In this document: piece after piece, positions 24,584 to 33,815 of the stretch | Layout of the letters: every line of letters starts with the position of its first letter | Position numbering within the stretch: position 1 is the stretch's first letter | From: Trichomonas vaginalis G3 | Lineage: Eukaryota > Parabasalia > Trichomonadida > Trichomonadidae | Assembly (NCBI RefSeq): GCF_026262505.1 | Contig: NC_067206.1 | Location: forward strand, 7,964,879 to 8,028,878 | Direction of reading: 5' to 3' | DNA: 64,000 nucleotides | The notes under the pieces: generated by a model | Database searches by the model: none | The model's input: only the letters and a program-made list of their open reading frames with translations | What the model was told of the DNA's origin: nothing | Position numbers and translations under genes: made by a program

Positions 24584-25000
24584 TTATTGTTTATCATCTT
24601 GCAATTGCATTGATCTGAAATTATCAGAGTCTTTAACATTGTCTTGAGGAACTTTCTTATATGGCAAATACTTCAATACTCTCTCATGAACTTCATATAA
24701 ATTTGAAGTATTTATAAGTGATCGGTGAAGTGATTGTGAAAGAAAATGACTTGACTCAGTTCAAACTTCTATAGACACCGTATCTGTGAGGTTTTGCAAA
24801 GAACGAAAGAATGAAGAATGTTTGGAAAAGTGTTAATTTATCTTCAATTTTTTTGTAATCTTTGAAGAAATATTCGAATTCCTCGTTTTTTATTCTTTAA
24901 ATCAAACAACATCTTGGCGCTTATTAAACATTCTTAATTCTCCTGATCCAACAACTATATATGCTATTTGTTCATTTTCAAATAGAGCAAATGTCAGATC
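24584..25000 (-). pseudogene. Minus-strand gene remnant, unit 3
   Basis: A copy of the three-frame remnant, nearly identical to the one at 28964-29380. Confidence 0.55.
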
Positions 25001-25037
25001 TTATTTTAAAAAGTGACAAAATATAAATTTTTATTGA

Positions 25038-25745
25038 TTCCAAAATTCATTTAGTTCTACAATAAATGTAAAAACATTATCATGTACTGACGGAATTCTT
25101 GAGAAACAAGCTATTGAAAGTCAGTATACAACAATTATTATTGACAGTAGTTGTAGAATTTTATCAACACAGTGTATTGATTCTTCTTTTATAACAAATG
25201 TTACTCTTTCTGACACAATTGTTGAAATACAAGATGACCCAATCATCAATGCTCCTATTAAAGAAATTTTCTTACCTAAGTCCGTCAAAATTATCAATGA
25301 ATTGGATCCTTTCAATGCATTGAGATCGCTCGAAAATATATTTGTTGATGAACAGAATCCATATTTTACTTCGTTAGATGGTGTATTATACACAAAAAAT
25401 TTCGAGGAAATAGTTCATTATCCATCAGCTCGAACTGCAAAAGTATTTTATTTACCAAAAATGTTAAAATCATTAGAGACCAATCTTTCTCATACCAATC
25501 TTATATAAATTCGCTAATATTTCAAAATGAAATCACTTATATTAATCAATATGCTTTTACTAACTCAAATAATTTACGAAATTTTATTTTCCCATTGGGA
25601 ATTTCCCTTCCTGCTGCAATTTCGGATATACTCAAAAGTTACACTATTTCATATTATTCAATTGAAATACACACATGTCAGCCTATTGTTATAGATATTT
25701 ATTTGATCTTAACATCCTAATGAGTATATTTATTATTATTTCATA
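25038..25745 (+). pseudogene. BspA-like leucine-rich-repeat fragment, unit 3
   Basis: As at 29419-30129, with one A lost near 25458 (PKNVK codons) and one C lost near 25679. Confidence 0.65.
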
Positions 25746-25819
25746 AAGAAATAGAAATAAATTAACTTAACTAATGATTTATCCAATTAATATATCAATT
25801 CAAAGAATTTTACTTATCA

Positions 25820-26070
25820 AAGAGATGCTTAGACATTTGAGGTTTTCTAAAATTTCCATTTACAATTGATGGTTTCCTTACAATAGCGATTTCCCATCAA
25901 AGATCCAATATAATGATAATATATTCTAGACAAAAAATCATTTAGAATTAACGAATAACATAAATATTTAGCTAAATCATATCTTTCGAATCTCAATTCT
26001 CTTGAAATAATAGAATTTCAAAGGAAAAATAGACCAAATTTTCAAGAATCTGACACTAATCAAAATGAAT
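25820..26070 (+). pseudogene. Relic of ankyrin 3' end, unit 3 spacer
   Basis: As described at 30205-30459. The whole spacer from 25746 to 26458 carries an unusual cluster of about a dozen single-base losses, most of them in A or T runs, while the gene that follows is perfect. Confidence 0.65.
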
Positions 26071-26458
26071 TTCTTTTGACATTAGTAAAAAATCAGCTTA
26101 AATAAGGCCTAAGAGTACAAATTTTATTAATAAATGTACATTATACGCAAATAATTAATTAGAAAACTATAAATTACGCAAAATTTTTCATCCAATACAT
26201 TTCGTATTTGAATAAAAATAATCGTAATTTCAGTAATTATATTTTAAAGAATAATTGCTTATTAATAAATATATTTTTGCATTATTAGCGATGCAATTAT
26301 AAATATAATACAACTTTTCTGAACTTTTCTCGAAAATATTTTGAATATATTGGAATATGAATCGCTTAAAATTGTTTCGGGATTATAAATCTATTAAAAA
26401 TAAAGAATCTCTAAAAATTTTGAATTGATAAGTATTCATTTATTTTGGATTTTTATAG

Positions 26459-28759
26459 ATGCCCGAATTTGTTGCCAGAAGAGCATTTAAGCAATTTCAA
26501 TTTAATAGTATTGTGGATGATAAAAAGATCAAAATCAGCGATGGAAATCATCAAATGGAAGTTCCTTTTAAAACATTGTGTTCATATAGCAGGAAAGTTA
26601 TGAATGACTACATGCAAGGAGAAAACATTGAAGAATATAAACTAAAAGGAGTCAGTGATGAAACATTTAAAATCTTTTATCAACTTTTTATAAAAAACAA
26701 AGTTTCTATCGAAATTTCTGAAGATATTCTGAAAGAAATATATCAAATAGGCATAGATCTCGAGATTGAAGACTTTTTCGATTGGTATAGTACTCTTATT
26801 TTCAGAGATGAAATAAACTTAAAAAATATAGAAGAAGTCCTTTCATTTATAAGAAAATCGCGAAAGAATTACAATGAAAAACTAGATGACATTATCATAT
26901 TCATAGCGAAAAATATTTCGGAAATAGAACCATCAAAACTTATTGATTTATGTCGTATTGGTTCCGAAAACATATTAAGCAATCAAGATTTCATCGATAA
27001 AATCATTTCAAAATGTGAAGAACTCGGATATTTTCAAGATGAAAACAAAGTTGATAAAGTATATGACTTCTTGATTGCGTTGATCAAAGATTGCAGTTAT
27101 TTTGCTTATTATATCAATAAATTTGATGCTGAAATGATTCGATCCTCAGTAATGAATACGTTATTGGATCTTACTTCGAATGAATCCTACAAGAAGTATC
27201 AGAATTATGTTTTAGAAATGCAGAAAAAGATCAACGAACTTGATGGAAGGAATCCGAAAATAGTCAAAGCAAGATATGAACAATATGAATCATTTTTGTC
27301 TATTATTTGTGACAAAATTCATTCAAATCAAACAAATGATGAGTTGATCAATAGATTCTTAGATATCTTCCAAATTCAAAACAAATTTGATGATATTTAT
27401 AATTTCCTTTCGCAGAGAGCAGATGTGAAAGATGAATCGACAATAAAAGTTGCATGTACAATCGGATTATCAGAAATCGTTGATGATCAACAAAACACAA
27501 TCCTTCTCTCTGCATGTTTGAAGAACAATTACAATCTTGTCGAATCTCTTATCAACAACAAATGCAACAAAACAGCAATTAACAAAAATAAAGACAATGC
27601 AGTTCTTTGCACATCAATCAGTGGCAGCACAAAGATATTCGATTTTCTCATTAAAAATGGCTTAGATGCTAAAATATCTAACGAAATCACAGGGAGAAAT
27701 GCCGTTTTAACAGCTTGTGAAAGCGGAAACTTTGAAATGATTAAGCATCTAGTATCTCAAGGCTTTTCACTTTCAGACTTAGACAAAGAAAATCAAAATT
27801 GTATACTTCTAGCTGTTTCTTCTGGTAATTGGGAAATAATCCATTATTTAATTCAAAATGATGCAGACCCATCTCTACATTCATCAAATAATGACCTTCC
27901 TATTTTTAGATCCGTAAGGCTTGGACATCTTGAGATTTTCCAGAATTTACTTATATATTGTCACAATTTTGATCCAAATGCTGAAGATGATTTTCTTACA
28001 ATTGCAATTTCTCATCAAAGATACAAAATAATAAAATACATTATCGACAAAAAATTAGTTAGAATTAAAGAAAAACATAAAAATTTAGTTAAATCGTATC
28101 TTTCGAATTGCGATTCTCTTGAAGAAATAGAAACCATAAAGAAGATTGACCCAATTTTTTCAAGCAATTATAAAGCACAGGAATCTACTAAATCTGACGC
28201 TAATCAAAACGAATCAGCATATGTTGATATAAATCAAAATGAATCAACACCTGCTGAAACAATTCAAAATGAATCAACATCTGTTGATATAAATCAAAAT
28301 GAATCAACACCTGCTGAAACAATTCAAAATGAATCAACATCTGTTGATATAAATCAAAATGAATCAACATCTGTTGATATAAATCAAAATGAATCAACAC
28401 CTGCTGATATAAATCAAAATGAATCAACACCTGCTGATATAAATCAAAATGAATCAACATCTGTTGATATAAATCAAAATGAATCAACATCTGCTGAAAC
28501 AATTCAAAATGAATCAACATCTGTTGAAACAATTCAAAATGAATCAATACCTGCTGATATAAATCAAAATGAATCAACATTTTCTAATCAAACTCAATCA
28601 CAAACATCCGACACAGAACAACCAAAATCATCAAAATCTAGTAAAAATAAGGACAGCAAAATAACTATTGATTCATGGCTATTTAAAAGATCAAAATATC
28701 GAAAAATTTTCTTCTGTATGACGACTTTAATTATACTAATATTTATATTGATTCATTAA
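26459..28759 (+). CDS. Tail-anchored BTB-like/ankyrin-repeat protein, copy 4 (intact reference copy)
   Basis: Intact 766-residue ORF. Residues about 12-115 resemble a BTB/POZ domain (core VPFKTLCSYSRKVMNDYM, then LKGVSDETFKIFYQLF). Residues 115-330 are helical, like a BACK-type linker. Residues about 345-535 hold ankyrin repeats (NTILLSACLKNNYNLVESL, NAVLTACESGNFEMIKHL, NCILLAVSSGNWEIIHYL, LPIFRSVRLGHLEIF). Residues about 582-708 are 13 copies of a 10-residue Gln/Asn/Ser/Thr unit (DINQNESTPA type). A basic KRSKYRK precedes a hydrophobic end, residues about 750-765, three residues or fewer from the stop. There is no signal peptide, so it fits a tail-anchored membrane protein facing the cytosol. 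BTB and ankyrin domains bind other proteins; no enzyme motif is present and no function is assigned. The start is the first ATG of the frame and is conserved in all copies. Confidence 0.9.
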   Translation: MPEFVARRAFKQFQFNSIVDDKKIKISDGNHQMEVPFKTLCSYSRKVMNDYMQGENIEEYKLKGVSDETFKIFYQLFIKNKVSIEISEDILKEIYQIGIDLEIEDFFDWYSTLIFRDEINLKNIEEVLSFIRKSRKNYNEKLDDIIIFIAKNISEIEPSKLIDLCRIGSENILSNQDFIDKIISKCEELGYFQDENKVDKVYDFLIALIKDCSYFAYYINKFDAEMIRSSVMNTLLDLTSNESYKKYQNYVLEMQKKINELDGRNPKIVKARYEQYESFLSIICDKIHSNQTNDELINRFLDIFQIQNKFDDIYNFLSQRADVKDESTIKVACTIGLSEIVDDQQNTILLSACLKNNYNLVESLINNKCNKTAINKNKDNAVLCTSISGSTKIFDFLIKNGLDAKISNEITGRNAVLTACESGNFEMIKHLVSQGFSLSDLDKENQNCILLAVSSGNWEIIHYLIQNDADPSLHSSNNDLPIFRSVRLGHLEIFQNLLIYCHNFDPNAEDDFLTIAISHQRYKIIKYIIDKKLVRIKEKHKNLVKSYLSNCDSLEEIETIKKIDPIFSSNYKAQESTKSDANQNESAYVDINQNESTPAETIQNESTSVDINQNESTPAETIQNESTSVDINQNESTSVDINQNESTPADINQNESTPADINQNESTSVDINQNESTSAETIQNESTSVETIQNESIPADINQNESTFSNQTQSQTSDTEQPKSSKSSKNKDSKITIDSWLFKRSKYRKIFFCMTTLIILIFILIH
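28202..28583 (+). repeat. 30-bp coding minisatellite inside copy 4
   Basis: Thirteen 30-bp units alternate between two spellings that encode DINQNEST and ETIQNEST, followed by PA, SV or SA. The unit is a multiple of three, so gain or loss of whole units keeps the frame, and the opposite strand is also open by the same token. Matching blocks lie at about 15034-15435 (copy 1), 32599-32980 (copy 5), 36998-37407 (copy 6) and 41423-41834 (copy 7). Copies 6 and 7 have one more unit than copies 4 and 5. Confidence 0.95.
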
Positions 28760-28963
28760 TCCAAATTGTAAGTAAATTATTATTGCTAAGTTTATAATAT
28801 ACTAAAATACTAGTTTTCATCTCGTAAATTTATGAATCTCAATTTTTTTGAGAGTATCTGAATTCATAAAGAATAATCATAAGCAAAAAATAATTGATTT
28901 CTATATGAATAAAATAAATCAAAAATCAAGAATTCTTCTGGATTCGGAACAATCATCATCAAA
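28760..28963. other. Short 3' spacer after copy 4
   Basis: AT-rich sequence between two converging genes: the ankyrin stop and the minus-strand remnant's stop. It has a small CTCAA-T5-TTGAG inverted repeat near 28838-28852 that could help end transcripts. No ORF is seen. The same spacer is present in every unit. Confidence 0.4.
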
Positions 28964-29380
28964 TTATTGTTTATCATCTTGCAATTGCATTGATCTGAAA
29001 TTATCAGAGTCTTTAACATTGTCTTGAGGAACTTTCTTATATGGCAAATACTTCAATACTCTCTCATGAACTTCATATAAATTTGAAGTATTTATAAGTG
29101 ATCGGTGAAGTGATTGTGAAAGAAAATGACTTGACTCAGTTCAAACTTCTATAGACACCGTATCTGTGAGGTTTTGCAAAGAACGAAAGAATGAAGAATG
29201 TTTGGAAAAGTGTTAATTTATCTTCAATTTTTTTGTAATCTTTGAAGAAATATTCGAATTCCTCGTTTTTTATTCTTTAAATCAAACAACATCTTGGCGC
29301 TTATTAAACATTCTTAATTCTCCTGATCCAACAACTATATATGCTATTTGTTCATTTTCAAATAGAGCAAATGTCAGATC
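28964..29380 (-). pseudogene. Remnant of an unrecognised gene on the minus strand, three frames (unit 4, reference)
   Basis: Reading the minus strand reveals three adjoining protein-like blocks, each in another frame. Block A (29380-29282) includes FALFENEQIAYIVVGSGELR. Block B (29276-29136) includes EEFEYFFKDYKKIEDKL, then TLFQTFFILSFF and KPHRYGVYRSL. Block C (29140-28964) includes LYEVHERVLKYLPYKKVPQD and ends DNFRSMQLQDDKQ with a TAA. The amino-acid use (acidic/basic helices and aromatic residues in order, no low complexity) is far from what random AT-rich DNA gives. It therefore looks like the 3' end of a real gene with at least two frameshifts, cut at its 5' side where the leucine-rich-repeat piece begins. 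No family is recognised. It converges on the ankyrin gene. All units carry it with the same frame breaks, so the breaks are older than the amplification. Confidence 0.6.
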
Positions 29381-29418
29381 TTATTTTAAAAAGTGACAAA
29401 ATATAAATTTTTTATTGA

Positions 29419-30129
29419 TTCCAAAATTCATTTAGTTCTACAATAAATGTAAAAACATTATCATGTACTGACGGAATTCTTGAGAAACAAGCTATTGAAA
29501 GTCAGTATACAACAATTATTATTGACAGTAGTTGTAGAATTTTATCAACACAGTGTATTGATTCTTCTTTTATAACAAATGTTACTCTTTCTGACACAAT
29601 TGTTGAAATACAAGATGACCCAATCATCAATGCTCCTATTAAAGAAATTTTCTTACCTAAGTCCGTCAAAATTATCAATGAATTGGATCCTTTCAATGCA
29701 TTGAGATCGCTCGAAAATATATTTGTTGATGAACAGAATCCATATTTTACTTCGTTAGATGGTGTATTATACACAAAAAATTTCGAGGAAATAGTTCATT
29801 ATCCATCAGCTCGAACTGCAAAAGTATTTTATTTACCAAAAAATGTTAAAATCATTAGAGACCAATCTTTCTCATACCAATCTTATATAAATTCGCTAAT
29901 ATTTCAAAATGAAATCACTTATATTAATCAATATGCTTTTACTAACTCAAATAATTTACGAAATTTTATTTTCCCATTGGGAATTTCCCTTCCTGCTGCA
30001 ATTTCGGATATACTCAAAAGTTACACTATTTCATATTATTCAATTGAAATACACACATGTCCAGCCTATTGTTATAGATATTTATTTGATCTTAACATCC
30101 TAATGAGTATATTTATTATTATTTCATAA
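29419..30129 (+). pseudogene. 5'-truncated BspA-like leucine-rich-repeat gene fragment (unit 4, reference)
   Basis: An open frame of 236 codons with no ATG. It contains LRR_5/BspA-type repeats, recognised by LPKSVKIINE, LRSLENIFVDEQNPYFTSLD, GVLYTKN, YLPKNVKIIRDQSFSYQSYI, LIFQNEITYINQYAFTNSNN and LRNFIFP. BspA-like proteins are a very large surface-protein family in trichomonads. The frame ends with a Cys/Tyr-rich and hydrophobic tail (LFDLNILMSIFIIIS). Upstream in the same frame an ATG at 29371 is followed by TAA (29404) and TGA (29416), but that ATG overlaps the minus-strand remnant and may be chance. The fragment is most likely a truncated, unexpressed piece carried along in the array. Confidence 0.75.
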
Positions 30130-30204
30130 AGAAATAGAAATAAAATTAACTTAACTAATGATTTATCCAATTAATATATCAAAATTCAAAGAATTTTACT
30201 TATC

Positions 30205-30459
30205 AAAGAGATGCTTAGACATCTTGAGGTTTTCTAAAATTTCCATTTACAATTGATGGTTTCCTTACAATAGCGATTTCCCATCAAAGATCCAATATAA
30301 TGATAATATATTCTAGACAAAAAATCATTTAGAATTAACGAATAACATAAATATTTAGCTAAATCATATCTTTCGAATCTCAATTCTCTTGAAATAATAG
30401 AATTTCAAAGGAAAAATAGACCCAAATCTTTCAAGAATCTGACACTAATCAAAATGAAT
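30205..30459 (+). pseudogene. Diverged relic of the ankyrin gene's 3' end (unit 4, reference)
   Basis: This spacer aligns with the ankyrin coding region from about codon 486 to 585. GCTTAGACATCTTGAGGTTT matches GCTTGGACATCTTGAGATTT, and further on ATCTTTCGAATCTCAATTCT matches ATCTTTCGAATTGCGATTCT, then AATAGACCCA matches GATTGACCCA, ending with ATCAAAATGAAT from the 30-bp repeat. There are many substitutions and a loss of about 20 bases, so the frame is dead. By eye the identity is about three quarters. The relic sits just before the next ankyrin copy. From 30460 to 30855 follows AT-rich 5' flank with no ORF. Confidence 0.75.
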
Positions 30460-30707
30460 TTCTTTTGACATTAGTAAAAAAATCAGCTTAAATAAGGCCT
30501 AAGAGTACAAATTTTATTAATAAATGTACATTATACGCAAATAATTAATTAGAAAACTATAAATTACGCAAAATTTTTCATCCAATACAATTTCGTATTT
30601 GAATAAAAAATAATCGTAATTTCAGTAATTATATTTTAAAGAATAATTGCTTATTTAATAAATATATTTTGCATTATTAGCGATGCAATTATAAATATAA
30701 TACAAAC

Positions 30708-30730
30708 TTTTCTGAACTTTTCTCAGAAAA
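30708..30730. promoter_or_regulatory. 8-bp inverted repeat 126 bases upstream of the ankyrin ATG
   Basis: TTTTCTGA and TCAGAAAA pair perfectly around a 7-base loop. It recurs before each readable copy of the gene (with changes in the noisy units). It is the most distinct feature of the conserved 5' flank, but a regulatory role is only a guess. No clear trichomonad initiator (TCAYT/A) was found at the expected place near the ATG; TCAATT lies about 24 bases before it. Confidence 0.3.
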
Positions 30731-30855
30731 ATATTTTGAATATATTGGAATATGAATCGCTTAAAATTGTTTCGGGATTATAAATCTATTAAAAATAAAG
30801 AATCTCTAAAAATTTTGAATTGATAAGTATTCAATTTATTTTGGATTTTTAATAG

Positions 30856-33156
30856 ATGCCCGAATTTGTTGCCAGAAGAGCATTTAAGCAATTTCAATTT
30901 AATAGTATTGTGGATGATAAAAAGATCAAAATCAGCGATGGAAATCATCAAATGGAAGTTCCTTTTAAAACATTGTGTTCATATAGCAGGAAAGTTATGA
31001 ATGACTACATGCAAGGAGAAAACATTGAAGAATATAAACTAAAAGGAGTCAGTGATGAAACATTTAAAATCTTTTATCAACTTTTTATAAAAAACAAAGT
31101 TTCTATCGAAATTTCTGAAGATATTCTGAAAGAAATATATCAAATAGGCATAGATCTCGAGATTGAAGACTTTTTCGATTGGTATAGTACTCTTATTTTC
31201 AGAGATGAAATAAACTTAAAAAATATAGAAGAAGTCCTTTCATTTATAAGAAAATCGCGAAAGAATTACAATGAAAAACTAGATGACATTATCATATTCA
31301 TAGCGAAAAATATTTCGGAAATAGAACCATCAAAACTTATTGATTTATGTCGTATTGGTTCCGAAAACATATTAAGCAATCAAGATTTCATCGATAAAAT
31401 CATTTCAAAATGTGAAGAACTCGGATATTTTCAAGATGAAAACAAAGTTGATAAAGTATATGACTTCTTGATTGCGTTGATCAAAGATTGCAGTTATTTT
31501 GCTTATTATATCAATAAATTTGATGCTGAAATGATTCGATCCTCAGTAATGAATACGTTATTGGATCTTACTTCGAATGAATCCTACAAGAAGTATCAGA
31601 ATTATGTTTTAGAAATGCAGAAAAAGATCAACGAACTTGATGGAAGGAATCCGAAAATAGTCAAAGCAAGATATGAACAATATGAATCATTTTTGTCTAT
31701 TATTTGTGACAAAATTCATTCAAATCAAACAAATGATGAGTTGATCAATAGATTCTTAGATATCTTCCAAATTCAAAACAAATTTGATGATATTTATAAT
31801 TTCCTTTCGCAGAGAGCAGATGTGAAAGATGAATCGACAATAAAAGTTGCATGTACAATCGGATTATCAGAAATCGTTGATGATCAACAAAACACAATCC
31901 TTCTCTCTGCATGTTTGAAGAACAATTACAATCTTGTCGAATCTCTTATCAACAACAAATGCAACAAAACAGCAATTAACAAAAATAAAGACAATGCAGT
32001 TCTTTGCACATCAATCAGTGGCAGCACAAAGATATTCGATTTTCTCATTAAAAATGGCTTAGATGCTAAAATATCTAACGAAATCACAGGGAGAAATGCC
32101 GTTTTAACAGCTTGTGAAAGCGGAAACTTTGAAATGATTAAGCATCTAGTATCTCAAGGCTTTTCACTTTCAGACTTAGACAAAGAAAATCAAAATTGTA
32201 TACTTCTAGCTGTTTCTTCTGGTAATTGGGAAATAATCCATTATTTAATTCAAAATGATGCAGACCCATCTCTACATTCATCAAATAATGACCTTCCTAT
32301 TTTTAGATCCGTAAGGCTTGGACATCTTGAGATTTTCCAGAATTTACTTATATATTGTCACAATTTTGATCCAAATGCTGAAGATGATTTTCTTACAATT
32401 GCAATTTCTCATCAAAGATACAAAATAATAAAATACATTATCGACAAAAAATTAGTTAGAATTAAAGAAAAACATAAAAATTTAGTTAAATCGTATCTTT
32501 CGAATTGCGATTCTCTTGAAGAAATAGAAACCATAAAGAAGATTGACCCAATTTTTTCAAGCAATTATAAAGCACAGGAATCTACTAAATCTGACGCTAA
32601 TCAAAACGAATCAGCATATGTTGATATAAATCAAAATGAATCAACACCTGCTGAAACAATTCAAAATGAATCAACATCTGTTGATATAAATCAAAATGAA
32701 TCAACACCTGCTGAAACAATTCAAAATGAATCAACATCTGTTGATATAAATCAAAATGAATCAACATCTGTTGATATAAATCAAAATGAATCAACACCTG
32801 CTGATATAAATCAAAATGAATCAACACCTGCTGATATAAATCAAAATGAATCAACATCTGTTGATATAAATCAAAATGAATCAACATCTGCTGAAACAAT
32901 TCAAAATGAATCAACATCTGTTGAAACAATTCAAAATGAATCAATACCTGCTGATATAAATCAAAATGAATCAACATTTTCTAATCAAACTCAATCACAA
33001 ACATCCGACACAGAACAACCAAAATCATCAAAATCTAGTAAAAATAAGGACAGCAAAATAACTATTGATTCATGGCTATTTAAAAGATCAAAATATCGAA
33101 AAATTTTCTTCTGTATGACGACTTTAATTATACTAATATTTATATTGATTCATTAA
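30856..33156 (+). CDS. Tail-anchored BTB-like/ankyrin-repeat protein, copy 5 (intact)
   Basis: Encodes the same 766 residues as copy 4, including the 13 ten-residue repeats and the C-terminal hydrophobic anchor. Exact identity over 2.3 kb means either amplification so recent that no change has built up, strong gene conversion, or duplication in assembly. Confidence 0.9.
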   Translation: MPEFVARRAFKQFQFNSIVDDKKIKISDGNHQMEVPFKTLCSYSRKVMNDYMQGENIEEYKLKGVSDETFKIFYQLFIKNKVSIEISEDILKEIYQIGIDLEIEDFFDWYSTLIFRDEINLKNIEEVLSFIRKSRKNYNEKLDDIIIFIAKNISEIEPSKLIDLCRIGSENILSNQDFIDKIISKCEELGYFQDENKVDKVYDFLIALIKDCSYFAYYINKFDAEMIRSSVMNTLLDLTSNESYKKYQNYVLEMQKKINELDGRNPKIVKARYEQYESFLSIICDKIHSNQTNDELINRFLDIFQIQNKFDDIYNFLSQRADVKDESTIKVACTIGLSEIVDDQQNTILLSACLKNNYNLVESLINNKCNKTAINKNKDNAVLCTSISGSTKIFDFLIKNGLDAKISNEITGRNAVLTACESGNFEMIKHLVSQGFSLSDLDKENQNCILLAVSSGNWEIIHYLIQNDADPSLHSSNNDLPIFRSVRLGHLEIFQNLLIYCHNFDPNAEDDFLTIAISHQRYKIIKYIIDKKLVRIKEKHKNLVKSYLSNCDSLEEIETIKKIDPIFSSNYKAQESTKSDANQNESAYVDINQNESTPAETIQNESTSVDINQNESTPAETIQNESTSVDINQNESTSVDINQNESTPADINQNESTPADINQNESTSVDINQNESTSAETIQNESTSVETIQNESIPADINQNESTFSNQTQSQTSDTEQPKSSKSSKNKDSKITIDSWLFKRSKYRKIFFCMTTLIILIFILIH

Positions 33157-33360
33157 TCCAAATTGTAAGTAAATTATTATTGCTAAGTTTATAATATACT
33201 AAAATACTAGTTTTCATCTCGTAAATTTATGAATCTCAATTTTTTTGAGAGTATCTGAATTCATAAAGAATAATCATAAGCAAAAAATAATTGATTTCTA
33301 TATGAATAAAATAAATCAAAAATCAAGAATTCTTCTGGATTCGGAACAATCATCATCAAA

Positions 33361-33777
33361 TTATTGTTTATCATCTTGCAATTGCATTGATCTGAAATTA
33401 TCAGAGTCTTTAACATTGTCTTGAGGAACTTTCTTATATGGCAAATACTTCAATACTCTCTCATGAACTTCATATAAATTTGAAGTATTTATAAGTGATC
33501 GGTGAAGTGATTGTGAAAGAAAATGACTTGACTCAGTTCAAACTTCTATAGACACCGTATCTGTGAGGTTTTGCAAAGAACGAAAGAATGAAGAATGTTT
33601 GGAAAAGTGTTAATTTATCTTCAATTTTTTTGTAATCTTTGAAGAAATATTCGAATTCCTCGTTTTTTATTCTTTAAATCAAACAACATCTTGGCGCTTA
33701 TTAAACATTCTTAATTCTCCTGATCCAACAACTATATATGCTATTTGTTCATTTTCAAATAGAGCAAATGTCAGATC
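33361..33777 (-). pseudogene. Minus-strand gene remnant, unit 5
   Basis: Identical by eye to the remnant at 28964-29380, with the same three blocks and frame breaks. Confidence 0.6.
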
Positions 33778-33815
33778 TTATTTTAAAAAGTGACAAAATA
33801 TAAATTTTTTATTGA

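Noticed and set aside
28200-28580. Minus-strand ORF of repeated LIHFDLYQQ units, in every copy
   Set aside because: It is the mirror of the 30-bp coding repeat; a unit that is a multiple of three leaves the other strand open by necessity.
28202-28583. Possible CRISPR array in the regular 30-bp repeats
   Set aside because: There are no unique spacers, the repeats abut directly and encode protein, and the genome is eukaryotic.
29046-29093. 11-bp inverted repeat AAATACTTCAA...TTGAAGTATTT
   Set aside because: It falls inside block C of the minus-strand remnant (codons for NTSNLY and VLKYL) and is better explained as coding coincidence.
29502-29774. 90-codon minus-strand ORF opposite the leucine-rich-repeat fragment, in many units
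   Set aside because: The + strand shows recognisable LRR_5 repeats, while the minus frame has no family resemblance and only shadows it.
29909-30103. 64-codon + strand ORF overlapping the leucine-rich-repeat end
   Set aside because: It is an out-of-frame reading of the same sequence; the main frame carries the known repeat pattern.
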